This document shows positions 21,500 to 33,525 of a DNA stretch of 64,000 nucleotides, piece after piece. A model generated the notes under the pieces. It was not told where the DNA came from. It saw only the letters and a list, made by a program, of their open reading frames with translations, and ran no database searches. Origin of the DNA: Opisthocomus hoazin (taxonomy: Eukaryota; Chordata; Aves; Opisthocomiformes; Opisthocomidae); NCBI RefSeq assembly GCF_030867145.1, contig NC_134414.1, positions 18,866,518 through 18,930,517 of the forward strand, in the 5' to 3' direction. Within the stretch, counting starts at the first letter, position 1. Each line of letters starts with the position of its first letter. The position numbers and the translations under genes were made by a program.

Positions 21500-22335
21500 A
21501 CTGGACAAGATGGAGAGGTGGGCCTGTGTGAACCTCACGAGGTTCAACAAGGCCAAGTGCAAGGTCCTACACCTGGGTCGGGGTAATTCCCGCTATCAAT
21601 ACGGGCTGGGGGATGAAAGGATCGAGAGCAGCCCTGCTGAGAGGGACTTGGGGGTGCTGATAGACGAAAGGCTGGACATGAGCCGGCAATGTGCGCTGGC
21701 AGCCCAGAGGGGCAACCGTGTCCTGGGCTGCATCAAGAGAAGCGTGGCCAGCAGGTCAAAAGAGGTGATTCTGCCCCTCTACTCTGCTCTGGTGAGACCC
21801 CACCTGGAGTCCTGTGTCCAGCTCTGGAGCCCTCAGCACAAGAAGGACACGGAACTGTTGGAGCAGGTCCAAAGGAGGGCCACAAAGATGATCCGAGGGC
21901 TGGAGCACCTCTCCTATGAGGACAGGCTGAGAGAGTTGGGCTTGTTCAGCCTGGAGAAGAGAAGGCTGTGGGGAGACCTGATTGCAGCCTTTCAGTACTT
22001 AAAGGGAGCCTGTAGGAAAGATGGGGACAATCTTTTTAGTAGAGACAACAGTGACAGGACGAGGGGTAATGTTTTTAAACTAAAACAGGGTAGGTTTAGG
22101 CTGGATATAAGGAAGAAATTCTTTACAATGAGGGTGGTGAAACACTGGAACGGGTTGCCCAGAGAGGCAGTGGAGGCCCCATCCCTGGAAACATTCAAGA
22201 CCAGGTTGGACAGGGCTCTGAGCAACCTGATCTAGTTAGTGGTGTCCCTGCTCTCTGCGGGGGGGTTGGACTAGATGACCTCTAGGGGTCCCTTCCAACC
22301 CAAAACTTTCTATGATTCTATGATTCTATGACACG
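21500..22335 (+). mobile_element. CR1 LINE 3' fragment, open ORF2 C-terminus
   Basis: 5'-truncated CR1 whose ORF2 C-terminal part is still open to the stop at 22233-22235. Segments include [49 protein letters not shown] and [15 protein letters not shown]. The 3' end is the (ATTCTATG)n type, unlike the (ATTCTGTG)n of the young group, so it belongs to a different CR1 subfamily. It ends about 20 bp from the proposed polyadenylation signal of the minus-strand collagenase gene. Confidence 0.93.
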
Positions 22336-22353
22336 ATGATATGACAAATATAA

Positions 22354-22359
22354 TTTATT
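22354..22359 (-). terminator. MMP1: Candidate polyadenylation signal AATAAA of the collagenase gene
   Basis: AATAAA on the minus strand, about 190 bp beyond the stop codon at 22547-22549. The adjacent CR1 lies just downstream of it, so the mature 3' UTR would exclude most or all of the repeat. Not confirmed by transcript data. Confidence 0.5.
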
Positions 22360-22546
22360 AGGAAAATTTCATGTAACAAGTGAAATTGTGATAAATTATA
22401 TAAACATATTTGGATTACAATAAATAATTATTAAGACTATAGTCTCATAGAATATGGGAAGAAATTCAGTTTGACCTGTTAGTCACGAAATGCTGAAAAA
22501 TTCAGCACATAAGAACATACAGTGTGCATATGGATAAACATTGCAA

Positions 22547-25500
22547 TTAACAATTAAACCAGCTGATGCTCTTCATTTGCCTGACAATCCGTTTGGCACG
22601 AGGATCAAACTGGAACTGAGTTGTTCCGTGGAAGAAGTAGACATAGCCTAGAAATGAAATTTAATCCAGTTATATTTTATAGATGATGTCTTTTCAGTAT
22701 TTTTGAAAAAAGCCCCCAGTGTAAACAGTCTGTATATACTTGTTATTTTTCATGTCTATCTCATTAAAGTTAATAACAGGCTTTTGAAAACAAATGCTTC
22801 TACCTACAGAAGCCAAAATACTCAAGTAAACCCAGATTAAAGGCATGTTCTGCTTACCGTCTTTCTGGAAAGCAGCATCAACTCTGCCAATTTTTCCAAA
22901 GTCGGAGACTATTTTCCTAGGATAACCATGATCCATGGATTTTTTGTTTTCATCATATCTTAACACAAGAAACATCATTACAATTTGTGAGACAATATTT
23001 TGAAAGTTCAAAGCAAATTCATACACATACAAAACTCTACTGTTACTAAGAATTAGTGTCACTAAAGATTAGATAAAGTTGCTTTTGTAGCGTGTACGAA
23101 GGTTCTCACACTATGAGTGTCTTCAGATTCTAAAATCCTGTGGTAACCTTCGTAACAAGGCTCTCAAGGACCTCGGGAATGCAGCCCAATATATTAATGC
23201 GTTCCTGGTCTGTCCACAGTGTTTGCCATTATTTGCATGTAAAATGAGTAGCTATTTTGAGGCACTGGATATCCAGCTCAGTATAAAATCGAAACAAAAA
23301 TCTTAGAAGTAGAAGACCGTAGCACAATCCTGAAACACGCTTGCATTAGTGTCAACAACGTACATTTATAACAAAAATTATCTCTGAAATCTGTCATGAG
23401 CTACACTTAAATTATAAATATGGCCAGCTGTACAGTTGGAGAATATTTATAGTTTATTCATAGAGAAATTCAATTGCAGCACTTTTTATTAGCCGTTCAT
23501 TTTGTTTGAGATGTGAATGAAAAGCAGACATTGATAAGCAGCACTGTTGTGGAGAAAAAGTGAGTAATTTACTAGAAAATCACTCTTTTACTGGGAAAAT
23601 GGTTCATTCAGTTGCAAGTAACTACATTCCTGCTACAGGAATCTAACGAATGGCAAACAATCCTGTAGAAAAAAATGACATTTCCTAGCAAATGCTTAAA
23701 ATTTTTAAACTTCCAGAGAATCCAGTTCAGATTTCTAGGATATACTTTATTTAAACATCATTGCACTTGAATATTATAGTAGTATATCAGTCCTCCAGGA
23801 CAAGTGAAAATATACCTTCTGGTAAATCAATATTAAATCTTACCTCCAGTATCTGTCAGCTATGAAGAAGTACGTTTTTCCTGTGGTTTCATCATTGTAA
23901 GCAGCATTAACTCTTTTAACAGTCTTCGGGAACCCCAAACGATAGATTGGTTTAGGATAGCCGGGTGCAATGTCATATCCCCTGAGAACCCAATATTTAT
24001 CCTCTGAAAGATAGAAGCATATTTCATTTGTTTTTGCTATTTATACACGATGTTTAATTGTGTTTTAGATGGGTAGCAAACAATGTGTCTTAGATATCAA
24101 TATTACTCCTGTCAGTTTATCACTTTAGAAAATGGTTTCAACACTTACACTGGAACTACAGCATGAAAACAGTGGAAATGTCTTCTGTTTTTGTGAGTAA
24201 AACATTAGAATCATAAAGTGTATAGACAGGACTTTTCCCAGTTTTTTTTTCAAATTAATGTAAAGTATTTGTCTCGGTAACAGCTCAGGGAGGGCTGGAG
24301 GCTGATGAGTTAATCCACTGACATTGGATTGGGATATTGAGTTTATTAAATTCCTGTAATACGCTATTTGATTACAGTGCCATATATTATTTTTAAAACT
24401 AGACAATGTGAATTAAATTAAACTATTAAGAAGGGCATATGCCTAATCAAAATGCTTTTGTAATTTTAGATGTAATTAACATATTTGTATATGGTAATGT
24501 GTCAAGTACCATAACGTGCATAATGAAGTTATTTAAAACATTTAGAGCATATTTGAGACCTTTAAAGAAAAGGACTGATTGTTTTTTCAGTGAATAATTT
24601 TCCTCTCACAGTATGCTTTTCCCCCAACATTTGTTCAGGTTCTTTTTTTTTTCCCCAAAATATCACAAACTACTAATAAGCATGTCAGTAACAGTAGTAT
24701 ACAAATGCCTGTATTTGCCAACTGAATTCAGCAAAGATCCTTCTGCATAAAGCAAAATGCTGTTATCTGAAGAGAACTAGACCTGTAGAAGGGAAGCTAT
24801 TTTCATGTCTCGTTTTTCAGAGCACCAACTGTAACAGAGGGGCAAGTTTTCAGGATTACAACCTCTGGGGAGCCCTTACAGCACTATAACTCTATGATGC
24901 TCTGGTTTTATTGTCTGCAGGTTTGTAAGAATTTCTGCTTCACTGATCTTCCTTAAAAAAAGGGGACTTCTGTAATCGCATTGTTTGCAAAGGAGCAGGG
25001 AGTAACCGGTCAGAAAAAGTAGAGAATTTCAGATTCTATTACCTTTAAAAAGTAAAACTTCATCCTTCTCAACGTTTTCATAAGCAGCTTGAATTCCTGA
25101 TGGTAACTTTGGCCAGAACAGTGAGATAAAATTGAGCTCCGCCTGTGACCTTGAAGGATGTTTGCGCAGCATATATCTGGTTTGAACAAAATTTATATAT
25201 TAAAACAGTTCCACTCCTATCATAGGTGCCAAACAATTATTATAACTCCTGGAGATAACAGGAGGGAGAAGGGTGTGAATATGTTCCTCCATTGAATGTA
25301 AAGGAAATGTAGAAAGGCCGCACTCTTAACTTTAGCATATTGGTTACGTGCCAAAAACCAGGCAACTGGATACATGTACATGTAGATAAAAAAATAAGTC
25401 CTTCTCTTTCTCTGCAGGACAGGCAGGCTGCGACTTGGCTTCAGTAACCACCTAACAGACATCTTTCTACGCATTGGTGATTTCAGTTCTACCCTTGCTC

Positions 25501-28500
25501 TTGTATTGAGGAGTAGCAGCAAGGTTATGGTGTGGGACCTGTGGGCACATTGCTTATGGTTATATGGATGCTCTTGCTTTGCTATAAGATGAATCGAGTT
25601 CCAAGACATATCTGTCTCAGCAGTGGCAACAGGAGCAAAACAGTTAGAAAACAACCTACATCCTCTCATTTCCTTCATTGCTTTTGTCAACTAGGCCTCT
25701 AGGTTAAACTAGGTTTAACGTTTTTAGAACTCTTTCTTGTGTAAATACTCAGCGGTTTTCTAGTGTTTGACTTTGTACTGCATTCCAAAACGACAGTTTT
25801 CCCTCCTGGATTACATATTTTTTTTAAACTACCGAATATTTTAATGAGACAATACATGTTTATTGTTGTTACCTGCCCTTGAAGAATATTTTTTCTCCAC
25901 GTAGGGTAGTAATAGCATCGAATGTCAAATTTGGGTCACAAGCTTGTGGAGTTATAGGTCCTGTTGGCTGCACAGCAGCATTAGACTGTCCTATAGGAAG
26001 AATATTTTATCTTTCAGTACAGAGAAATATAAAGACAGTGTTCAGAGGTTCTCTGAGGACACCAAGAACCTTCGTTACAGAGAATGAGAAGGCATATGGT
26101 TTTAAACTAACGGTCTGTCACTCAAAGCAGGCTTTTAATATTCATAAACATAATTGTGTTCATCTTCTCCAAAATGGGTTTTTGTGAAACTGGACTTCAG
26201 CTGAAGTTCACTTCCAGAAATTTTCTCTCTTTTGTTATTCATTTTTCAGTAACAGTTAAACTTCTCATTTTGGTGGGATAAGCGTATTCTAAATATATTC
26301 TTATTATTATTTACCAGCCTCCCAAGGAGAAATAATAAATAAAAATATTTTTTCTTACCATAGATGGCTTGAATGCCATCAATGTCATCCTGAGGAAGAC
26401 GGAATTCCTTGGGGTCTATGTAGGAGTAAGTGGGATACATCAGTGCTCCAGGATCAGTTGAATGAGACAGACCCAGCGAATGGCCAAGCTCATGGGCAAT
26501 AACAATGAACAAATTGTAGCCTGTAGGATAAAAGTCATATAAAAAAAAGTAAAATCTGTTTTAGTATTCAGAATAGTTGATGAAATGGGAAAAGCTTATG
26601 CATCCTCCCAAAATATATTACAGCTACAAGAGAGGCTGTAAGTAATGTTATCAGCATTACAACTCAAAAATATTGTATAGCAGAGCTATATGAGTACTTG
26701 AAGAATGTCGGGCTTTAATTACGGTCTCATTGCCCTTTCTTTAGTGTCCTTGTGTCTTAAACACAAACCCTATTTCTCCTGCTATCACATAAACTGCTCA
26801 GATCAAGGAACATGCAAACAACGTGTGGAGGCTCAGTCATCCACCAGAAAAAACCTTCAAAACAAACTCCAAGATGACAGTTTTGGTGATACTCGAATAC
26901 CCTAGTTGGAACCAAACTTTGAAGTGCCAGGCTAAGAAAGATAAAGGATTTGGGTTGAGAAGTTTATCACCAAATCTTCCAGTATCCAAGTTTTAGGCTT
27001 CATCTGAACAAAAACAATATTTTTAACTTCTGGCTTAGACATCATTATAAACCACAACGACCTAAAAATCTCTTTTCTGTCAATTGATCCCTACAAATGG
27101 CAAAAAAGGGAGCAAAACAATATAAAATGACAAGATCTGTCACTTTTGCTCACTTTTTGCCTGCAATCAGGCTCATGAACTAAGCATCACATAAGCTAAC
27201 ATTGTATGAGGTAAAACTGTACAAACAGATATATATATACAGTTATATATGTAGGTCCAGTCACAAAGTCCTTACCTCTTCCATCTTTTGTCCAGGCTTC
27301 CTCCTCATCAAGATGCACATCTCCACCAATACCTTCACCAGGCTGAAAAGCATGAGCCAGCTGCCCATTGGGGCCGTCAAAAGGAGAGTTGTCGCGATGG
27401 TCTAAAATGAACAGTGAAAAAATCAGTTAGAATCCTAAATGATTTCTGCAATTGAAGACGGCTATTTACTACATAAAGATATGAATGTTACCTCTATAAG
27501 CAAAGGAGATCATTATATCTGCTTCTTTGTTGTCAACCTTTTGGAATGTCAATGGTGTCACATTGCTCCAGACACTGAGAGCTTTTCGAATTGCTTCATC
27601 TACATCAGTTTGTCTCATCTTTGGGGTGTAATTCAAAATCCTTCAAAGCAAACCCAATACATTGTATATGGTTAAGAATACAGCATTTTAGCTGAAAAAA
27701 TAATAGCTTGTGTAAAAGTCAGAAATCTTAGACTTATCTTTCAAATGTGAAAATTAATAATGGCTTTATTTTAGATGGTGCCTTCAAGCATGCCTTTTTC
27801 CAGAAATCATTTAATTATTCTGGATGTCTATATATAGCATAATTTACTTACTACAGACCCCCCAAAAGTTGGGGTGCTAGGTTTATAACTTTTTGAACCA
27901 GATTAAGAAAGGTTACCTGTATGTCAGATTTTTTCTTTTCCATTTGGGATTCCCTGCTGTGAATACGTACTGCTCTACATCAGGTATACCACATCTGGGT
28001 TTTTGCATCATCTCCAAAGTGTCAAGATCAGGTTTCCCAGTCACCTGTAGTCCAAAGAATGCCTGCATTTCCTTGAGCTTCGCAGCAAGGGGATTTTCAC
28101 CCTTGTTTCTTAAATGAGGTTGGTGATCCCTTTGAAGATTGTAGAAATTCTGTAGATAACTCTGAACCAGAATTGAAAAAAAGAAGAGCATTGTGGCATA
28201 TCAGTACTGTCCTCAGTAACACATTTTCTAAGCTACCTTGAACTATTCCTATATCACCATGTCCATGGTTTACCAGAAGCCAGAACAGACTGTTTTCTGC
28301 AGGGATAGGTATGAAGAGTCAGGTAGGACTTACTGTTTTTGTATAGTTTTCTGAATTTCTTGTTTCACTGATGGAATACATGAAGAAATAGCTTTGAAAT
28401 ATAGTATTTACTATTAATAATTAATTCCATATGTATTTATTATGTCCCGGTACAATAACAGCAAAACTTCTGAGGAACCTTAGAACTTCACTGGTCTGAT

Positions 28501-29254
28501 TCAAGGAAACAGAGATTGACAGGGAGACTCTACACAGCCAGGACTCCCAACAAAGCAGGTAACTACTACTAGAGAGTCAGCACTTGGCAAATCATGCAAT
28601 TTATTTTTAGCTGTGAAATAAGATATTAGGAACCCAGGTCTTCCTAGTAAATTGCAACAATTTTGTCTCCAATAAATAGTGTTTTTGTCTATGTAAGTGT
28701 TGTATTTCTCATAGATTTTCCTTTTTTCCAAACTATTACATGAAAGACCCATTCAGCAAAAGGTTGAAATACATGCCTGATTCAAGCAAGTTTCCCTTAT
28801 GTTGCTGACAAGTTTCAAAGCACATTCTGAAATGTAAATTGTTGCTGAGTTTAACTATTTCTGCACAGCCACATAGCCTTGCTGCTACAACTCATGCCTT
28901 GGTAGTTTTGTTATTACTTTAGTGACAACATCATAAGTGAAGTTATGTAATATTCAGATGACTTTTGGGTAAAGAAGTTCCACATAATTTTCTTACATTA
29001 TGTAGATTGATAGGAAAAGCTTTTGCCTGAAGCCTCTGCAAAATAATGCATCTTTAATTTCAAGTCATATTCTGTGAAAATAATTTCAGTTATAGTTACC
29101 TCTCAGACTACCTTATGTTTCACTTAGAAATGCATTCAGAGATATTTACCTCTACAAGCTGTAGGGTTTTTCCTTCATCTTCTACTTCTGGAGCCACAGG
29201 AAAAGCAGAGGAGATGGCCACATACAGCAACAGGAGAAGCAAAAACATCTTCAT
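22547..29254 (-). CDS. MMP1: Interstitial collagenase (MMP1/MMP8 type), 10 exons, 466 aa
   Basis: Secreted collagenase that would cleave fibrillar collagens. Exons in transcript order: 29150-29254, 27917-28161, 27492-27640, 27276-27401, 26359-26520, 25873-25990, 25043-25176, 23844-24003, 22858-22958, 22547-22647. All junctions are GT-AG and phases agree (1401 nt). The signal peptide starts [12 protein letters not shown]. Cysteine switch PRCGIPDV has Cys92. Zinc site [11 protein letters not shown] is at 218-228, with Met-turn GALMYPTY. The collagenase determinants known from human MMP1, Tyr210, Asp231 and Gly233, fall at the same residue numbers here (GYNLF and STDPG). [12 protein letters not shown] in exon 4 is also collagenase-like. 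The hinge ([12 protein letters not shown]) is short, and the hemopexin domain is bounded by QACDP and final WFNC. The hinge and blade I resemble MMP8, and its place next to MMP27 fits MMP8; blades II-IV ([20 protein letters not shown]) resemble MMP1. I use MMP1 because birds appear to have one such collagenase; orthology needs a tree. Confidence 0.9.
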
Positions 29255-29316
29255 CCTTGTCTAAGGTTCTCTGCCTCAGTTTCACTCTTGAGCTATTGAA
29301 CATGCTTCTGAGCTCT

Positions 29317-29357
29317 GTTTATATAGCTAATTTGTAAATCAGTGACAGTCTGACTCA
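29317..29357 (-). promoter_or_regulatory. MMP1: Collagenase core promoter: TATA box plus AP-1
   Basis: On the minus strand TATATAAAC (29317-29325) lies about 63 bp upstream of the start codon, and a perfect AP-1 site TGAGTCA (29351-29357) lies about 26 bp upstream of the TATA box. This is the arrangement of TPA- and cytokine-inducible MMP promoters. The start site is therefore inferred near 29290. Confidence 0.8.
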
Positions 29358-31017
29358 TGCTGTATAATATCCTCCGATTAGTAATATGATGCATAACTGT
29401 TTCATCATCAGGTAGTGACGCAATGTGTTTAAGAAACGTTATTGTCCTTATTTTGCCTGAGCCTTCTGTTTTGGGCAGTTTTGTCATGTGTTTAATAAAT
29501 AAGGAAATGATTTTCAGGTAAAACAAATTACATTTCATAATATTTTTTTAATCGTGAATTTAGTCTATTTATAGCACAAGATCTTGACAAACTGGAGAAA
29601 CAGGAAATAACTTCTAACAGTAATGTAACATATTGTACTATAATGAATAACATCACTCTATGTATATGATATATAAATTTCAATATTTAACAAAACAGAG
29701 AATATTATGTCATAATATGTAACAATAAAATGTAAAAGTGCAAGGAACTAATCTTATATAGGAATAAACAGCACCGTAACTCCAGGAGGGCAGTCTTCAA
29801 ATAACTAAAAGTTCTGTCTGAAGCAATCTTTTGATGCCAGCAAAACTGAGTGCTAAAACAATTCAACATTTTTTGATTGATATTAACAAAAATCAATCAT
29901 GTTACTGGAATGCATAAACTGGGTTCCCATATGTACAGTGAGTAAAATAATGTTTATACTCTTGCCAGCACAGACAAGATCTTAGCCTCAATAGCATGTT
30001 TGGATCCAGGCAGAGAGACGACCTCTGATCAGAAATGCTCCATGAAGCCCAATGGAAATTTCTGTGACTCTGGAAAAGGAAGACTGAAGTAACCCTTTTG
30101 TGACTCTGTGTTCACTGTTTCATGGAGGGAAGACCAAGGGGAGCCATGATAAATGCTGTTAAATACATGAAAGGTTTTTCCTAGAAGGGAAGCAGTAACT
30201 GTTCTCCAAGACTCTTGAATGGTCAAGATGAGACTGGACACTTTTTGAAATGGTTTCGGTGTTGCTATCCTTGTTGGAGAACCTCTTTGGAAACCTCTAG
30301 AGATGTTTTTTTTGTGATTCAATGTCTTAAAACAGAAACAGTAAATGTTAGTGAAAGAGGGAGAAATGCAAGTATTTACCATTGTAATTTTTTTCTGATA
30401 TGAACAAGATTTTCTCTGAAGGAGCTCAATGTAGGATGGAAATTTTAATTGTTCTGGGAAGTACTTCCCTTAGTTTCCCAAATATCAGAGAAAAGTAATG
30501 TACTTAGTATATGATCCTACACTCACTGTAGTGTAGCACCCCCCAATTATATCTAGGGTCAGCAGAGCAGACAGCATTCCTGGGAAAAGCAAGTTACTTT
30601 CCAATGAGAGTCACATTGCTTGTCTGAAGTGATTGACTAAAGCTAATACACAACAATTCAAAAGCACAAGCAACGGTCTAGTGCTGGTATTTGAAATGAC
30701 TAGGACAACAATTCTTCGAAGGTTCAGCTTTTGTAGATGTAAAGAGATACAGCCTCATGGTTTGTTGCCCAAGGAAAGTTCATTGTTGATTATTCTTAAT
30801 CCATCTTGATTTTCAGACACGAACAAAACAAAGTGTGTGTTGGATACTTCTCCAAAGTAATTTCTGCACCTCACATGATCCTGATATTTGTGAAATGCTG
30901 ATTAACTTCTCTAACTCTGTTTCTATACTAGCGGTTTTTTCCTGTAAATATTTCTTCTTTGTGTGTTTCTACAGGCTGGTTTATATAGTTCTTATTTCAA
31001 TACCTCTGTTTCTTTCA
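29358..31017. other. Upstream region of the collagenase gene, no gene recognised
   Basis: About 1.7 kb of AT-rich DNA with no repeat or exon that I recognise. Distal enhancer elements of the collagenase gene could lie here, but none can be named. Confidence 0.4.
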
Positions 31018-32193
31018 TAGATTCGTAGAATCATAGAATAGTTTGGGCTGGAAGGGACTTTTAAAGGTCATCTAGTCCACCCCCATACAATGAGCAGGGA
31101 CATCTTCAACTAGATCAGGTTGCTCACACCCCTGTCCAGCCTGACCTTTAACACTTCCAGGGATGGGGTGTCTACCGCCTCTCTGGGAAACCTGTTCCAG
31201 TGTTTCACCACCCTCATCCTAAAAAATTTCTTCCTTATATCCAGTCTAAATCTACCCTCTTTTATTTTAAAACCATTTCCCTTTGTCGTGTCGCAACAGG
31301 CCCTGCTAAAAGCCTGTCCCCATCTTTCTTATAAGCCCCCTTTAAGTACTGGAAGGCTGCTATAAGATTCCCCTGGAACCTTCTCTTCTCCGGGGTGAAC
31401 AACCCCAACTCTCTCAGCTTTTGCTCATAGGTCCTCCAGGCCTCGAAGAAGTTTTGTGGTCTCCTCTGGACCCACTCCAACAGGTCCATGTCTTTCCTAT
31501 GCTGAGGGCTCCAGAGCTGGACGCAGGACGCCAGGTGGGGTCTCACCAGAGCGGAGTAGAGAGGCAGAATCACCTCCCTTGACCTGTTGGCCACACATCT
31601 CATCAGGTCCCACAGAATTCTGTATGTTCACGTTCCTTAAGTGGTCGTGAATCTGATCTCAGTGAGAGGGACTTTGCTCCCCCAAACCTAGTCTTGTGGT
31701 CCCTCCACTCGAGACGTGTGGGTAGAGAGGTTGCCAGTGAAGACTGAGACAAAAATGCTGTTAAGTACTCAGCCTTCTCCTTGTCCATTGTTATGAATTT
31801 GCCAGTGTTGCTCATTGAGGGTGGTACACTTTCTTTGATCTTCCTTTTCTGGCTAACACACCTGTAGAAGCACTTCTTGTTATTCTTTGCATCCCTTGCC
31901 AAGCTCAGCTCCAGCTGTGCCTTGGCGTTCCTGACCCCATTGCTACACAACCGGGCAGTGTCCCTATACCCTTCCCAGGATACCTGTCCCTGCTTCCACT
32001 GCCTGTGCACTGCCTTCCCGCCCTTTAGTTTGACTAGCAGGTCTCGACTTAGCCGTGCCATTCTCTTGCCTTACTTCCCTGATTTCTTACATCTGAGGAC
32101 CGAGAGCTGTTGAGCTCTATAGAAAATGTCCTTAAAGATCTGCCAGCTTTGTTCTGCTCCCTTGTTCCTGAGGGCAGTTTCTCAGGCAGTCTT
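31018..32193 (-). mobile_element. CR1 LINE, internally deleted
   Basis: The 3' end (minus strand) is at about 31018 with ATTCTATG-type units. Reading up the element: the ORF2 C-terminus ([20 protein letters not shown]), then at about 31600-31615 an abrupt jump to the segment between endonuclease and RT (KLKGGKAVHRQWKQGQVSW, DAKNNKKCFYRCVSQKRK), and finally a piece ending near 32193 (NKGAEQSWQIFKDIF). The whole RT core, roughly 1.2 kb, is absent. Older subfamily, with a frame break at the junction. Confidence 0.85.
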
Positions 32194-33361
32194 TCTTGTT
32201 ATTTTTTTTCCTAAGCAGTACTTCAGTCCTTATTTCTTCTATCCTTTTTTATTTTATTTTCTGAAGGCATGATAGGCATGTTTAAACACATACAGGCAAA
32301 GAAGAGATGCAGATTAATCAGATGTGTCTGGTAGCTGAGATGGGAACGTTAGGAAATCATGTGTCGCTGCTTGCACGGGGAGGTTCTGCTGCCTTGCACA
32401 TTTCTGCAAAGGGTCTATGGCCAAATTCTAATGTGACCAAAAAATACTGAATCAGGCAGAGGGCGGGGGGGGACATTTGGTTGTTTTCCAGGAAACTTTT
32501 AAAGTTTACTTTCCAATGCAGCCAGTGGCAGGACTCGAAAGTCTTGGACTCCAATACAAGCTGTGGGAGCTCTTTATGTATCTGAAGAGTCACGAAGTGA
32601 AAAACCTTAAACAGCATCAGGAAGAGGAAGCAGAAGCAGCAGCTTCCCTCTGTCTTGGGAATTTCCACAGTGTTGGACTACAAAGTCACATCCCGTTTCA
32701 CTGTCTGCATTGGCTTCCCACTGCGTGCCTTTCAGCACATCTCCCTTGAATGAAGGAAGGAGAGGTTTTAGTCATCTGCTCTTCCCATGCTGTAGCAGCC
32801 AGCACATTGCCACCCTCTCCTTTTCAATCACTTGCCTTAAGACAAAAAACTCATAACACAACAGGAGACATCAATATGCCAAAATGAAATGCAGACCCCT
32901 TGAGCTTTATGAGAATTTTTGCTGAGTGCCAAGAGGTCTCTATAGAGTCCCTCACTCCGCTTGTAGGACGATTGTGTTGCACCTGCACCTGACCAGGACA
33001 GTATGTCCCAACCTCTCACCAAACCCCATTTCTAGGTATTTTCCTGGCCAGGGGCTCTGTCCTGTGTGCAGGGGTGTGTGGAGGGGTCTCAGTGACAGCC
33101 CCTTGGGTGGAACCAGTGCCTGGAGGCCCCTGTGTCTGGAGAGACCACGGTGCAGGTGTGTCAGTTAGATAGGTGTGTGTGTAAGTACAAATGAAGATCC
33201 AGCTGGGTGAGCCAGTGAGTAGCGTAAGAGGTTGGGAGTTGGGTGTCAAAGTGGCCATAAGCCAAGGCTGGGTACTGGAGAGACCAGAGTTCTGTTGGTT
33301 GGCTACTGGAGGGACCGGGGGCCCAAGTCAGCAACTTGGGAGGCTGTGGGATCTGGGATCA

Positions 33362-33525
33362 ACTGTGAGATCTGTTTGTGTGTGTGTGCATGAGGTAACA
33401 GGGGACACCGGCACATGCCGGGGCGGCTTCTGGTTGGACAGGGTGTCTGAGCCCAGCTGCTGGAGGATCCATAGTGTCTTTGTGTGTGTGTACTTCTGTG
33501 TGTGTGTGTGTGTACGTGGGTGTAT
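33362..33525. repeat. Two GT microsatellite runs in a G+T-rich island
   Basis: TG dinucleotide runs at about 33367-33389 and 33478-33515, separated by GC-rich sequence. The surrounding 33230-33620 segment contains imperfectly repeated phrases such as CTGGAGAGACC and CTGGAGGGACC, hinting at a decayed repeat of unknown class. Confidence 0.7.
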
